Source: Poecilobothrus nobilitatus
Lineage: Eukaryota > Arthropoda > Insecta > Diptera > Dolichopodidae
Assembly: GCA_947095535.1 (NCBI GenBank)
Contig: OX352774.1
Coordinates: 42,734,496-42,798,495, forward strand
Length of the DNA: 64,000 nucleotides
Reading direction: 5' to 3'
Under the pieces are notes generated by a model. It ran no database searches. It had not been told where the DNA came from and saw only the letters and a list, made by a program, of their open reading frames with translations. The position numbers and the translations under genes were made by a program. The stretch's first letter is position 1, and each line of letters opens with the position of its first letter. Shown here one piece after another: positions 1-12,904 of the stretch.

Positions 1-2779
1 CATCTAAATGCGCCCTAAGTTATGCAATTCAATTAGCAAAAACAAATTAAATTTTTTTGTTAATCAACTTTCATTTTAAAATTACACATCACTTCATTTA
101 AGTAATTTTTTATCATTTTGCTTCATTTTTACAATTACATAATAATTATTTCATAGCTAAGTTTCTCAAAGTTTTTGTTGAGACAATCGCATATCCCATT
201 ACAATATTTTCAGCATGTAAAGATTTTGGAAAAAATAAAATAATCGAAAATCAAAGCAATGGATAAACATTAAAATTCAAAATTAAGTTACAAAATTTTT
301 AATTAAGTTACTTTAAAAATGCAATATTTTATTAAATATTCTTGGTATTGAAACTTGTTTTTGTTTTTTTCGCCTAAAAAAAATTATTATTTCGAAAGAA
401 ATGGCATATTAAGGAATAAATAATAAAAAAAAAATTAAATAATCCTGTTTTATATTGTATAAAAATTTATTAAAAAAGAAAACAAACATACAATAAAGAT
501 CTGAAAAATGCACAAAAAAAAAAAATATAGAAAAAATAAACCGGAAGTGTAGTTCCATTGACATTTCCGTGTACGGGTATGTGATGTTAGAGAAATAAGT
601 ACTATATATATTATATAGGAAATGATATATCTATTCATATTTATAAGGTATTTTTATTATTTCTTTCTATTTTATTATATAATAGTTTTTGCTATGGTTT
701 TTGCTTTCAAAACACTTGTGAAAGGAATCATTTTCGGTTCACAAAACACATAACACAAAATATAATACACTTAGCGAACTATTACTTTCAATTGTCAAAT
801 AACCCTATTCGATCGAGAATTACCCAAAAATTTGACAAAGAAACTGTTTTTTGACACAGTTCACATAATATGTTTAAATTTATACTTATTTATAAGTCAA
901 GTTTGGAGTTGTTGTGGTTTTTATCTTAATTTAATTAGTATTCTTCACTTTGCGTTAAAACTACCGCCGAAAATTATAAGGAAATTAAATTATAATAATA
1001 AATTATGTAAAATTATTATTGAGTAACAAAACAATACCTTTATAAAAAGATGCCCAAGGCCAAACTAAAACATTATTAGGTACAATTAGTAAATATTGTT
1101 TGCTAATATGTTATTTTTGGACTCAAAATATCAACATTAATTAAAATCTTAAGGTTGAGCTTTTTTTGTGATGCCAATACTGTTTTTGTAAAAAGTTTAC
1201 GAGTAATTTTAAAAACTATAATTAATTTTTAATTCATTTGTTTCATTCATTCATTTATACTTTTTATATCTAATATGGTATTTTTCATTTATTTTCTTTC
1301 ATGTTTTCATACAAAATTTTTATCTAGATAATAAAATTTACTTGGAATTTAAATTTAGCTTTATGTAAATTATATTAATTTACATACACACATATTATGT
1401 ACATCGTTACGTATGAGAATTTTATTATACTTTCAGAATGACAGATAATTCTATTAATTTTAATTATTTTATAGAGGAAATAATTGTTAGTTTTTAATAC
1501 TCTAGTAAAACTGAAATTCATGTTATACATAAATTTTGAAATGTAATTCCTTATTTACATAAAAATATAAAAGTTATATATAAATATATCCCTATGTACA
1601 GTGACTGAAGAAATTTAAATTTAAGTTGACAGCAATAAATTTTGAAAATTTGAATATTTTTCGAACAATCGAAGTATACGTTAAAGTAGATTTGTCAAAA
1701 AACAAACCTTACATTCTTTATGTGGTTTTCAGTTGAGATAAAATTAATTTTATGAGAAGGACAAAATCCAATTTACATAAAGATATGTATAAAATACTTA
1801 AAAATCTTCTACTACAAACATTGAGTCCGCGAAAGATAAGCATGCAGTCACAAATTTAGCGGGCTCAAACTTTACCGAACTAAAAATTTTATTTAAGCAA
1901 TAAGTTGAGCCACATGTGAGCTCTATACAATCCTGAATCATAAACATCAAGTACATATATTTTTAATGATATTTCTAATATTATATTAACTTTTTATTTT
2001 CTTATGCATATAATATGAAATATGAAGTTTACATACGTCCATAAGTTTCTTCAAACTGAACAAACTGAAAAACGAAATTTTTGCCTAATAATTTAAAACA
2101 AAACTGTAAAAAAAAGGATTCCACTCATTATACTCTTACAAAACCTTTTTGTTTTTAAATATAAGCTTATTTTTACTTAAATAAATATCAATATTAGGAT
2201 GAACAACAGAACCTTTCATGCACAAGCAAAAAAAAAAACAATTAATTTCCAATGGTAATATTTATAAACAATTTTATTTACTTAATTTACAATGAATCTT
2301 GCGCAACATATAAAATTATTCATCAAAAATTACTATTGAACTTTGGCAATTTGGCAATCCAATTTAGTCCACCTAAAAATAAACATGAAATAATTGCACC
2401 TTTTTTTGGCAATATGCGAGTTCTTTAAGTCTTGTCTAAAGAAGAAATATTCCAAAACATGTTTTATTTTAACTTTTAATTTTATCACTCACTGTATTTT
2501 AAATACATATATACAAATATATCAAAGCAAGTAATGTATCCTACTATGATAATGTATCCTTTATAACAACCGTATCCTGCCATCATATTATATTAGAGTA
2601 CATTTATTATCTGTTCACTTACCTGTTAAATTTATATTATATAGAGTTGATTATTTCTGATATTTTACCCTTCTTTTCGATGTTTGTCTCATTCTATCAA
2701 TGTATTATTTAAATACAGTAAGAGTAAAGAGATTCATTATTTTTAAAAATTTCTTCTTTATCATGTTTGCATATTCCTA

Positions 2780-2780
<1 letters not shown>
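1..2780. other. A+T-rich DNA without recognisable gene
   Basis: No frame longer than about 64 codons, no repeat family member and no RNA gene were recognised here. The stretch consists of A/T-rich low-complexity sequence with many poly(A) and poly(T) runs. It could be intergenic or the inside of a large intron. Confidence 0.6.

Positions 2781-2782
<2 letters not shown>

Positions 2783-2813
<31 letters not shown>
2783..2813. repeat. (TA)n microsatellite
   Basis: An uninterrupted run of about 15 TA dinucleotides. Confidence 0.95.
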
Positions 2814-2817
<4 letters not shown>

Positions 2818-3164
2818 ATATGTAAAGTAGATATATATGAATATAAATATTATATAGTATAGTAAATGTAATTTATGATGAAATACTAGAATAGAAAGAA
2901 TTAAAAATTAGGGTTACATAAGATTTTAATTACTTTCAAATTTGTTAAATGTTTAATTTGTTTAATTTTGTTAAATTTTAAAATGTTTTACTATTAAATA
3001 CGCATAAATTAAAAAAAATATACTTGATGAATATTAAAATTATTTTCGATTTCTGATATTATTTGTCTGTTTAGGTGTCTAAAACAATTATTAGATATTA
3101 AGGTGAATATTAACTACTTTGTTCACAATATGCCTGCCAATTTGAAATCTATTTTCATTCCCTA

Positions 3165-3347
3165 ACTCAACTTCCTCTGACCAGACAGTACATTAGTACT
3201 AAGGGTCGTATAGCCTATTGTTTGTTCAAAAAGGGAGGTGGTGTTTAGTGGGTTAGAGTACCACACACTCATAGAGGAGGACTCGTTCTCGTTTTTGCTG
3301 TTCTATAGTGTATTTCGATGATTCCCACCTATTCTCGCAAAAAAAAA
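3165..3347 (+). mobile_element. Retroposon R3 relic with poly(A) end
   Basis: The 3' part shares blocks with the copies near 5.4, 16.5 and 57.9 kb: GGGAGGTGGTGTTTAGTGGG, then about 90 bp later GATTCCCACCT, then an A-run (3339-3347). The tract TGG..TTTAGTGGG resembles a pol III A box, so a SINE-type origin is possible but unproven. The 5' boundary is unclear. Confidence 0.6.
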
Positions 3348-3429
3348 TTCGATTAATAAACAATGCCAATCTATTTTAAATACACTCTCCACTTGGTTTT
3401 TTTATTCTTCATGTTCTTCCCTACATTGG

Positions 3430-3858
3430 TTATCTTACACTGTTTTACAGATGTCTAGTATAGGAAAGGGCAGAAATAAAAAGATTGATAGCTCTATTTT
3501 CAAAGAGAAACATAAAATGTCTCAACTGCACACGCTTATGAATTTCGAAATCCTAAAAGGCATAGTTCTGATTATGAAAATTTGTTTGGGATACGAATAC
3601 TGCAAATGTGGAAGAATTTTCCACCACAAATGTTCTCTAAAGTTGTAGATGATTACAGTTTTATTTTTCAATAGTTTAACGAAAGCTTTAACATTTTGGT
3701 TCGTCAAATTTAAAAAATTTTCCTTTGCACAAACAATGCAATGTCCCTTAATATACAGTTGCCGGATTGAAACGGCGGAAAAGAAGTGTTTTCGTTCTTA
3801 TGCTTTATATCAGCTTTTGAGTAGTCCCATCTGTACTCACAAAAAAAAATTAAAATAA
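3430..3858 (+). other. Possible decayed coding exon, unrecognised
   Basis: A locally higher-GC stretch with two successive open frames of 65 and 69 codons (3451-3648 and 3649-3858). The first starts directly after a splice-acceptor-like pyrimidine tract plus ACAG (to 3450). A second frame across 3525-3670 is also open and rich in polar residues (it includes HSSDYENLFGIRILQMWKNF), which suggests frameshifting if this was ever coding. I recognise no domain. It may equally be non-coding sequence of ordinary composition, where frames this long occur by chance. Confidence 0.2.
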
Positions 3859-3859
3859 A

Positions 3860-4758
3860 CATTAATAGGTACATAAATTAATTTTGAAACTGCAATTACG
3901 TTTCAATCTATGCTAACAACCCTTACTACGCAAATTAACAAAACTCAAAAAATATTTAAAAAAAAAAATAAACAAAGATATTAATGAATCTCTTACGTAA
4001 ATCAAAATCAAACAAATTTAATACCACACTACTCAGATTTTTTTTTTATCTAAACTATTATCATTTCGTTCTAAATTATTTTTTATACAATTTCCATTTT
4101 TTTTTTTTTGTTTTTTAAAAAACATAAAATCTCATGTATTCTTTAATTTTAAAGACAACCATAGACAATAATTTGTAATTATACTAAGACTAGGATTTTA
4201 TAGTTCCACATTACTCTAACAGTTCCACATTATGTACATATATTATACATATAATATACATATGTGAGTTGTTTTTATATAGCAGCTTTAAAGTCTGAAG
4301 GAAATGAAAAAACATAGAATTTAATAGAAAATTTCTTATTATTTTATTTTCATTTTCAATATGAAAAAAAAAATTTTTTTTTTTATATTATTGTAGTTAA
4401 TATTACATATAATACTTCCTCTCTACCTACCACAATCCTTTAAAGTCTTTACTTTATCTCCTTTTATTGAAAAACCACAATACAAATAAAATTTTTTAAC
4501 GTTACTATATATTGAATGAAAATATGAATATATATGTATTTTTATATAAATTTTTAATTTATTATACTTTAAAAGCTATAAAATCAAATCGTTAGATATT
4601 CAGAAGCTCTTCTAGAAAATCGTTTCTAGTTGAAGTATAAAAATTAGAGTATACGACAGCTATACGACCTTTATAAATGAAAGTACTATGGCTACTGTAT
4701 CGTTTCTTATCATGAATCACCCGGCAACAATTAAAAGAGATTAAAGAAATTATTTATC
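3860..4758. other. A+T-rich DNA, nothing recognised
   Basis: Low-complexity A/T-rich sequence with several A and T runs of 9-12 bases. No gene or repeat family member was recognised. Confidence 0.55.
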
Positions 4759-4837
4759 TGACTCATGGCGCAGTGGTTAAGTCGCCAACCTTTCAATCGA
4801 AGGATCTTGGGTTCAAACCCCGGTCAGGTCATAAATA
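4759..4837 (+). mobile_element. tRNA-derived SINE head (family SINE2)
   Basis: The sequence has an A-box-like TGGCGCAGTGG and a B-box-like GGGTTCAAACCCC at tRNA spacing. It folds partly as a tRNA: D-stem GGCG/CGCC, anticodon-type stem CCTT/AAGG with a 7-nt loop, a T-arm around TTCAAAC, and an outer CTGAC/GTCAG stem. The acceptor stem has only 5 bp and the spacing to the D-stem is wrong, so a functional tRNA gene is unlikely. Degraded relatives lie near 7.6, 44.0, 44.3 and 58.4 kb, as expected of a SINE. An A/T-rich segment and an AAT microsatellite follow. Confidence 0.7.
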
Positions 4838-4884
4838 AAAAATATGTAGTACTTTTATATCGTAATAATGTATATCGTATAATT

Positions 4885-4947
4885 AATATTAGTAATAATA
4901 ACAATAATAATATTAATAATAATAATAATAGTAATAATAACAATAAT

Positions 4948-5005
<58 letters not shown>

Positions 5006-5033
5006 GTAATAATAATAGTAATAATAATAATAG
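4885..5033. repeat. (AAT)n imperfect microsatellite
   Basis: About 145 bp of TAA/AAT trinucleotides with occasional AGT and AAC variants. On the plus strand they read as poly-Asn and on the minus strand as poly-Ile; these open frames are artefacts of the repeat. Confidence 0.95.
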
Positions 5034-5533
5034 CTACTATAGTGGAGCCATCTTTGGTTACATCATGCAAGTAAGGTGTTATATACTGCTGCATGTTGTA
5101 ATTCACGGATGGCGCTGACTCTGTAGCAAAATAATAATAATATTAATAAGAATATTAATACCAATAATAACAGCCGCTACAGTGACAGTGGGGGTTGCCT
5201 TCAATAATTACCTCATGTAGTAATATATATACTACTACTACATATTGTAACTGTTGTGACGGCTTTAGTCACTGTTAGCAAAATAATAATAATAGGCGGA
5301 TTCATTGTTTCCTTACAGTCCCACTCCCAATTCAATGTTTCCGTATCCATTTTCCTATCCTTTCCTATCCCTACTCCCTAGCCAATATACTGCGTTCGCA
5401 GGTAAGGGTTTCATCCCACTTTATTGGCTAAAGGGGGAGGTGGATTTAGTCAATAAGAATCTGACACTACCAAGGTGAAATTCTTGGTGTCTTTGGAAGA
5501 TTCCCACCTCCCTTAGGAAAAAAAAAAAAAAAA
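5034..5533 (+). mobile_element. Retroposon R3, longest copy, duplicated 5' block
   Basis: Two tandem diverged units come first (about 5034-5152 and 5160-5290), each ending in a version of GTAGCAAAATAATAATAAT. A body follows (CTCCCTAGCCAATATACTG, GGGGGAGGTGGATTTAGTC, GATTCCCACCTCCC), then a 16-base A-run (5518-5533). The body matches the reverse complement of 16450-16745 over some 290 bp. The position directly downstream of the SINE2 head and AAT tract raises the possibility that 4759-5533 is a single composite SINE. Confidence 0.7.
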
Positions 5534-5539
5534 TTAAAA

Positions 5540-7610
5540 GATATATTACGAGTTGATGTGTCTGCCTATAGTATATGGTGGTAACGGCTCCTAATTGGGA
5601 AACAATCATTTGTTCTTTAAGATTTTGCAAAGACACTTTTAGTAAACATGAATTTAAACGTCATGTGAAACGGCTAAACAATAACATATAAGTGTTTCTT
5701 TTGCACACTCACTCTGTAACATATTGATATAATGGTTAAACCTTGGTCCCATTTTAATTGATTACGTGGTCTCTCTCTGTAAACTTTTCTTTCAATTTAT
5801 TCCTTTATGCTTCTTTATGCTTTTAATATAATAATTTTAAACATAACAAATGTACATTATATGTATCTATATATATTTGTATATGTATATCTAAAATAAT
5901 TGTATGTGTAATAATTTTCTAAATATTAGAAGGTGTTAAGTAAAACAAAACTAATGTTCTATACAATTGCGATGTAATCTAATAAATTGATGTTACAATT
6001 AAAAGATTTTTTTTTTTTTTTTTGCCTTAGGTATATCTTTATATATTCATATGTATATGTATGTCTTTTCCTCAGATGATTTTTCTTTAAAAAATTGCTC
6101 ATAATATTTAGAATCTAACTGTATTTATTCAATTATATATTAGTGTTTTTCTACCAAAAAAAAAAAAATATTTTTTTTAGACACAGATCTTTAATTTAAT
6201 TCTTATTATTACAGATAATAAATACATACTTTGTATAATATACTAACATAATAATAATACATAAAAATGATTATACTGTATACATGTATATGTATAAGAA
6301 TTATATATTAACCGAATGCCACGTAAGAGAATTTGAGTCATACTAAAAGCAATTGAAAAAGTTAAAAATAGAGTAAAATATTTAAGAAAAACCAGACTAA
6401 AAATTTAACACCCTCAGAAATATTTCAAGTTTAAGCTCCAAAATCTTAAAACTTTATAAATACTAAATGTTTTCCGTTTTAAATATTCAAAAAATTTAGC
6501 AATAAAATATATTAAACTCAATGTGTTAAATTAAAATACTTAGATGTTTCGCCCTTTAAACGTTCATCGCTTTAATAATGAATGAGATATAAAACTTGAA
6601 TTCGTATAACTTTGTATAATTGAAAGATTTTTAAAGATTTTTTCATATCATGTTTTAATAGAATTCTTTAATTTATATTGTTTTCTTAATAAAAAAAAAA
6701 AATAAAATATTATATTATGATTTAATACTTATGGGGCACTTTGTGTAATGAAAAGATTTAACACTATAACTACATATGTATGTGAATGAAGTATTAATGT
6801 TTTTTATATCTTTTAATATACTTTACAGATGCTTACTTTTTAAGAGTGAAAGTTACTATATAAGAATAATAATTCTCTTTCTCTCTCTCTATTTCTCTTC
6901 CTCCTCCCTCTCCCTCTTTATTAAATAACTGCTCATATTATAATTGGAATTTGTGGTAATGATGTGTAAAAATAAATATTTCGTAAATGTCAATAGATTT
7001 TAAATGAGCTTGTAAATGAAAAAAGAATTATAATAAACGACATTTAGAGAACCAAAATTATATATTATATTATATTATTATACATATATTGTACATATAT
7101 TTAAATATAAAATTTAATAGGTTTTATTTGTTTCATTCATTTGAGAGACGAACTGTTGTTGTCCTTTTGAATTAGAGAAAAAATCAAATTCTTTTAAATA
7201 GAAAAGATCTATAAAAATATAATACATAATATCCATATTATTTTTTATAAGCATTATTGTATCTTTGTCACAGCCATTAAGTCCAATCACTAGAAACAAA
7301 TGAATATTATATAATATGAAATGATTAGTGAATAATAATAGGGATTAGAATTTTTCTATAATATTATATAAGATTTTCATTAGAGAAATTTTAATCAGGA
7401 TAAAAGGTTATATATATATATTTACATATATACATTATTTATAGAATTTGTTTTTATTTTGAGTTTTATTCTTTAGGTGTTTTTATTTTTGTCAATCATT
7501 TAAACAAAGTGTAAAAAAATATAAAGGAATAAATTGATATGTTATGCAAATTTCGATTTCGAATTTTCAACTCATAAAAAACAAGAAAAATATATAAAAC
7601 GAATCATTCA
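5540..7610. other. A+T-rich DNA with polypyrimidine tract
   Basis: No gene recognised. The only distinct feature is a CT-rich tract at 6873-6919 (CTCTCTCT, then CCTCCTCCCTCTCC). Confidence 0.55.
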
Positions 7611-7614
7611 GCAA

Positions 7615-7682
7615 ATGATGTTGTAGTTGTTAAGTAGTCACACTTTCATTCGACAGAAATCAAGTTCAAACTATGGCTGTCT
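7615..7682 (+). mobile_element. Degraded SINE2 head
   Basis: The stretch aligns by eye to the SINE2 head at 4759: GTAGTTGTTAAGTAGTC for the A-box region, CACTTTCATTCGA for the anticodon-arm region, and AAGTTCAAACTATGGCTGTC for the B box. The B-box part (AAGTTCAAACTCTGGCT) is repeated once more at about 7693-7710. Too diverged to be functional. Confidence 0.5.
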
Positions 7683-7710
7683 TATATGAGCCAAGTTCAA
7701 ACTCTGGCTC

Positions 7711-9665
7711 ATATAATTAATATAAAAATAATATGGAATTTTCTTATAATATACATATTTAGTATAATATAATTAAATAAACAATAAGTATAAATATCCT
7801 ATAATTAATATTATTATGCAATTTGTAATATACATAAGAAAATAAAATAATTCTTGTACAAGATAATAGATGTCGCACAAATAAAAATATTTATTTGCGT
7901 TCAATAGTATAGCTACAGCCGTGTAATCATTGGCTAAGTGAAACTAATGCTTTTTTTTTTGGAAATTTAAGTCAGATCAAATACGAATAATAAATCACTT
8001 GGTGGAGGTTCACTGCTTGATATATCCTAGATTAAATTTTCTTCTCCTTCCAATTTTCTATTCAGAACGTAGTGATATTATTATATGATGAGATTCTTTA
8101 GATACTGCTACCAAGTGAATCTATTTTATACCATATGAATCGATTCTGGTGATACTATTTCAAATACAATAATACAAATTAAAAGTTTCGTTAATCTTTC
8201 TTAAAGTATAAACAAAAGTTATAAGATAAAGGTGATCTGATATTCATTATATATATTTTATTACAATATTTTACTTTTTCATGAATTTACCTTCCACATT
8301 CAATTAAATTATTTAGAACATTTTTATATATATCTAGAGCTATAATATAATTGACATTTTCATATTAATTCCATATAGAAATTCATTCAATTAATTATTA
8401 TTATTATTACTAAAGACAGACACTTTACAGTACAAATATTTTAAATTTTAAGATTTTCGATCAATTTATATAATAATAGTAATTGTTATTTTAATTGGAA
8501 ATAAATTACCGGAAAATATACATTTTGATAATAAAATTTAATTAATTAATTCCACATCCTAATGATGATGATGATGATGACCTTCTGATCATACTAATTT
8601 AATAAAAACAGAAAAAACAAAAAAAAAAATCAGAAAAGTACACGTTTTCCTCTTCATTTATAAAATGAAAAAAAAAATGTATCTTTTGTTTTCGTTACCA
8701 TTTAACTCACCTGTTTAATATAAGAATTTATTTATATTGTAAATGATGAACGATTAATGAGGACAAAGGTAAATGAATATATTTGAAACTTTACAAATTC
8801 CTTATATATACATTTTCTCAATAAAAACCAGAAAAATATTCTGATATTGATTTAATAAGATTGTTTTCAAATTGAGTTTTGTTTTTGTTTTTTTTTTTTT
8901 TAGAAATGATTAGAAAATAAATTAATCTTAACTTAATTACATAAAATTAATATACAATTAAAATGGAATATAAATTTGTTATGACAATATAAGTACATTT
9001 TGTTCCATAACAAAAAGAAAGACATAACAATAAATTACCACCTAAATTAATTAAAAGTACTTTTAATTTAACATGTATTGATTTTAACTTAAATTTTTGT
9101 TTTTTTTTTTTTTTTGGAATTATTTAAATATTTTTATTGATTTATGATTTTAATTGTTATATTAATTATATAGTATATAGTTATAAGAAAATGTCACAAT
9201 TATTTTAAATTTATTAAGGACAAATAGCTGAAAGATTATTAGATATAATTTTTTGAATTTTAACATATGTAATTAATAAAATACCTTTAATTTATTCTTA
9301 CGTTATAACTATTATATTATTGTATATTTAAATTAACTATAAATTATATTATTTATTAAATGTAATTAAAGAGAAGGATTTATTTCATTTATTACTTTGA
9401 AATATCCTTGATAAAAAATTTTTTTCATTTTAATTAAAATTTATATAGAAAATGGCTTATAAATTTATACCACAGTACTTTAATAGATTAATTATATATA
9501 TGTATACTATGATCCTTTTATTTAAACAAATTTGTTTCTGATTATAGTTAATTTTTTCTTCTAGATCTAAAACACTTTTAAAATAATATAATATTGGTAC
9601 AATGTAAAACTTAAACACTGTATTTAATAATAAATTTTATCATTTGAAACAGCGTTCCGATAAAG
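7711..9665. other. A+T-rich DNA, nothing recognised except an ATG repeat
   Basis: No gene or repeat family member found. A short (ATG)5-6 run lies at about 8563-8580. Confidence 0.55.
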
Positions 9666-9666
9666 G

Positions 9667-9930
9667 TTTTTTTTTTTTTTTTTTTTGTACGAGGGTTTTA
9701 TGGAAAACTCGAAAGTCACCAAGAGGAACTATACGTGCTTTCTCAGGCTAGTGTTGGACTCTAACCAAACCAAAACCACCCTCCTTTAAAAACCAACCTT
9801 TAATACAAACGTACAGTTTAGTTTTGAGGATAGGAATGAAGGAAGGATATTTGGGAAAATTGGAATTAGGAAATTTGGATTATGGAGGTAGGAATTTGAA
9901 GGGATATTTTGAAGAACGATGTTAAGGTTC
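9667..9930 (-). mobile_element. Retroposon R4, minus-strand copy
   Basis: It opens on the plus strand with a 20-base T-run (9667-9686), the poly(A) tail of a minus-strand element. Shared blocks, read on the minus strand, include TTTGTATTAAAGGTT, GGTTTTGGTTTGGTTAGAGT, CCAACACTA and GTGACTTTCGAGTTTTCC. The same blocks occur in order in the copies at 10398-10728 and 17690-17963. No coding capacity is visible. Confidence 0.65.
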
Positions 9931-10050
9931 TTCTTAAACTTAAGTAAATCGTAAACATAAAGTGCAAAACAAAGTGTATTCGTATTATTAATAATCTCAG
10001 TATTATCTCAAAGCTTTTTCTGTTAAGTCATCACTCTAAAGTTGAGTTAC

Positions 10051-10156
10051 CATCTTTCTTTTATAGACACCCTGAACCATCCTTCTTTTATAGATACTCT
10101 TTTAGTGTTAGCACAGCGATTTTTCTATTGAGTCAGCATCCTTCTTTTATAGATAT
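10051..10156 (+). repeat. Three short direct repeats of about 20 bp
   Basis: CATCTTTCTTTTATAGACAC (10051), CATCCTTCTTTTATAGATAC (10078) and CATCCTTCTTTTATAGATAT (10137) lie within 106 bp. Confidence 0.75.
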
Positions 10157-10397
10157 CCCTTGTATATATCTCTTGTAGGAATAGACAACCTGTTCTAAAT
10201 AATTTAAACAATTTGTGTCTCTATTCAAAGTTTTCCACTTCATGCACGGCTGTAACTGTAAAAATGGCATAACAAAGAAATATAGAAATCGGTTACATTT
10301 GTCATGACCCATGTATTATCACATTTATTTCCTAAAATTATTTATTTATGTGCATACGATTTAGTAAAATTATTTGCTTGAACATTAACAACTGTCT

Positions 10398-10728
10398 TAT
10401 ATCCCTCTAAATTTTCCTCCTTAATCCGAAATATTCCTATAAATTTTCCTCCTTATTAACCATAAATCTTAATTTAAAAAGTAAAATAAAAAAGAACATT
10501 AGCATTTTTCTTCAATATTTTCCTCCCCAGCCACAATAATCCTTAATTTTCTAAACCCCTTTTCATAAACATTCTATTTATATTCTTATCTTCAAAACCA
10601 AACTTGTATTAAAGGTTCCATCCTAAAATCTGGTATTAAAGATGATTATTTTTTATTGGTAAAAGTCCAACACTACTCTAAAAAATCTTGTACAGTTCCT
10701 AACATCATAAAAAGAAAACAAAAATTAG
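10398..10728 (+). mobile_element. Retroposon R4, plus-strand copy
   Basis: It carries the R4 blocks in order: CTTCAATATTTTCCTCC, CCTTTTCATAAACATTC, ACTTGTATTAAAGGTTCC, AAAAGTCCAACACTACTC, and an A-rich end. It lies some 470 bp from the minus-strand copy at 9667-9930, so the two form an inverted pair. Confidence 0.55.
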
Positions 10729-10729
10729 T

Positions 10730-11670
10730 AAACTTTGTCTTGTAATAATTGAAGTCTTTTGTTCGTCTTCAGAATGCATTATAACTATGATTTATTTCCC
10801 TAAGGCCTAAACCTTACTTTACATATCAAACAGATCACTTAGAATCAACTGCATTTAAAATTTAAATAAATAGATATTATATTAAAATTATCCTCATACC
10901 CAATCAATTGAAATTATTTAATAGATTTTGAATTATTAATTGAAAATTTAAAAATATTAAAAATTAAATTTTTAGACTTTCTGCAATTACTTTTATTACG
11001 AAAAAAAAAAAAAACAAAACTTTCAATTACCATTGAATAAATTATAAATTTGATATTGTCTTGAATTTTAATAACTGATATAACAAAAAAAAAAAAAATA
11101 TTAAAAATTAATTCAGTTTTTTAATAAAATTCAATTATTAAATTTAATTTTGATTGATTGTATGACTAAAAATACTTAAGAAAAATTTTTCATTTCATTT
11201 TGTTACTTTTTTTTTTTTTTTGGTACAAATTGTACTTTTTTTTTATTTATTTGGTAATATGTCGAAGGTTATAAAATTGAAAATAAATTATTTTCGAAAG
11301 AAAAATATTGATTAGCCTAGACATCTAGTTAAAAATATTATTTATGTAAAAAATATTTAATTGAATTTAATATTTTTTTTTTTTTTAATTTGTTTGTAAA
11401 AGTTTTGTTTTTTTCTGAAAATTACCAAAACTAAATATTGAAATTTTTTCTATAAATTATGATAATAGATTCATCATGAAACATTTCGAATAGTAGAATA
11501 TTTCAAACACCCATATTAAAAGAATATCTTTTTAATATAAAAAAATTAGCTTGTTTTTGCTTGAGCTTGAGTATGAAACCGATTTTTATTATTTTTAAAA
11601 TTATCTACTGGGTATCTATTAACTTAATTAACTACAATTCCTTTCGTATTTTGCTCAAACACACACGAAA
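10730..11670. other. A+T-rich DNA, nothing recognised
   Basis: Low-complexity sequence with poly(A) and poly(T) runs up to 14 bases and no gene. Confidence 0.55.
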
Positions 11671-11673
11671 GCA

Positions 11674-11859
11674 GGGCTCTATTACACGAACCCCTTATCA
11701 CTAATCAAATAATGAAATAATCATTTTTTTTGATGAGTTTTATTGCCCCAAAAACATATTTTGGTAATAAATAAATAAAGTTTTGATTAGTAAAAAAAAG
11801 CTCACCCATAAAAAAATGAATTATTTGATTAGTGATAAGAGATTTGTGCAATAGCGCCC
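11674..11859. mobile_element. MITE with ~45-bp terminal inverted repeats
   Basis: The left end GGGCTCTATTACACGAACCC and the reverse complement of the right end (GGGCGCTATTGCACAAATCT) match and continue through CTTATCACTAATCAAATAAT on both sides. The 186-bp element has no coding capacity. With the outer bases CA the left end resembles hAT-type CAGGG termini, but I could not settle a target duplication. Confidence 0.8.
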
Positions 11860-12904
11860 AAAGAGAATGGAAGATAAAATAATATAAATTGATATGTTTC
11901 GCTATTAATAGAAGAACTCAAAAATTAGTTTTAAATAATTCTATTTTATCCTTCCCTACTTTTACGGTCGCTTTTTTTTCAATATTTTAATTATTTTTTA
12001 TTTAGAGGTATATTTAAAACAAGGTGCCCTCTTCTTAAAGGTCTTCTTTGAAATGTCTTAGACTGTCTACTTTTAACAGTTTGCGATATAACGTTATTTA
12101 AGTTTTTCTACATGTTATTTAATTTATTTGTACGTATGACGTAGGAATATAGTTAAATTAAGATATTTTTATAAATAATTATGTTTAATGTTTAAAAAAA
12201 AAAAACCCGTTATCTTGATTGCAAAATTATTAATTTTTTAAAATTCAAAAACAATGACAATTTTATGTCAAATTTCTCGAATTTGATTTTATTTTAAAAT
12301 TTTTAAATTCTAATATGTTAGAAACGGACCAATATATGATTTTTTTTTCTTTTAAATATATAGGAAAACTTTTACAAACCACGCACCACCACCCTCCATT
12401 TTTCCAAACAATTTTCAATTCAGTATATTTAGGTCAAGAATCCGAAAACCCTGTATAATTACTATATTGTTTTCTATTTTTCCGAAGAAGAGAATTGATA
12501 ACCTAACTAACTGGAACTTACACCATTTGGTATATACTGAGTATTTCTTTAAGCTAAAACAAGTAATCTAAAGAGTTATATAAATTGATAAATTGCTAAG
12601 TATAAGAAAATATTAAAAATTAATACAAAAAGGTCGAACATCTGGAAACAGTTTATCGTTTTGCTTCTAAAATACTTACAAATTTTCTTTATAAATCTTA
12701 TTTAAACTTTTCAAACTTTCATATGAGTCAAAAAAAAAAAAACCGAAACATTCAAGAGTATAAGATAATAATATAATATATAAATACCTCAAGAAATTGA
12801 TTCAAATGTAAAATTCCTAATGATAAGTTAGATCACAAATTTGTAAGTTCTTTAATTTAAATGGGAATATCGCAGGGTTGAAAAAAAAAAAATACTTTCA
12901 AGTA
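11860..12904. other. A+T-rich DNA, nothing recognised
   Basis: No gene, RNA or repeat family member identified. Confidence 0.5.

Noticed and set aside
4759..4827. Functional tRNA gene
   Set aside because: D-stem and T-arm are tRNA-like, but the acceptor stem is only 5 bp and the spacing to the D-stem is wrong. Degraded relatives elsewhere fit a SINE better.
4765..5118. Poly-asparagine open frame and its poly-isoleucine mirror on the other strand
   Set aside because: Both are readings of the AAT microsatellite joined to a SINE head; no independent coding signal.
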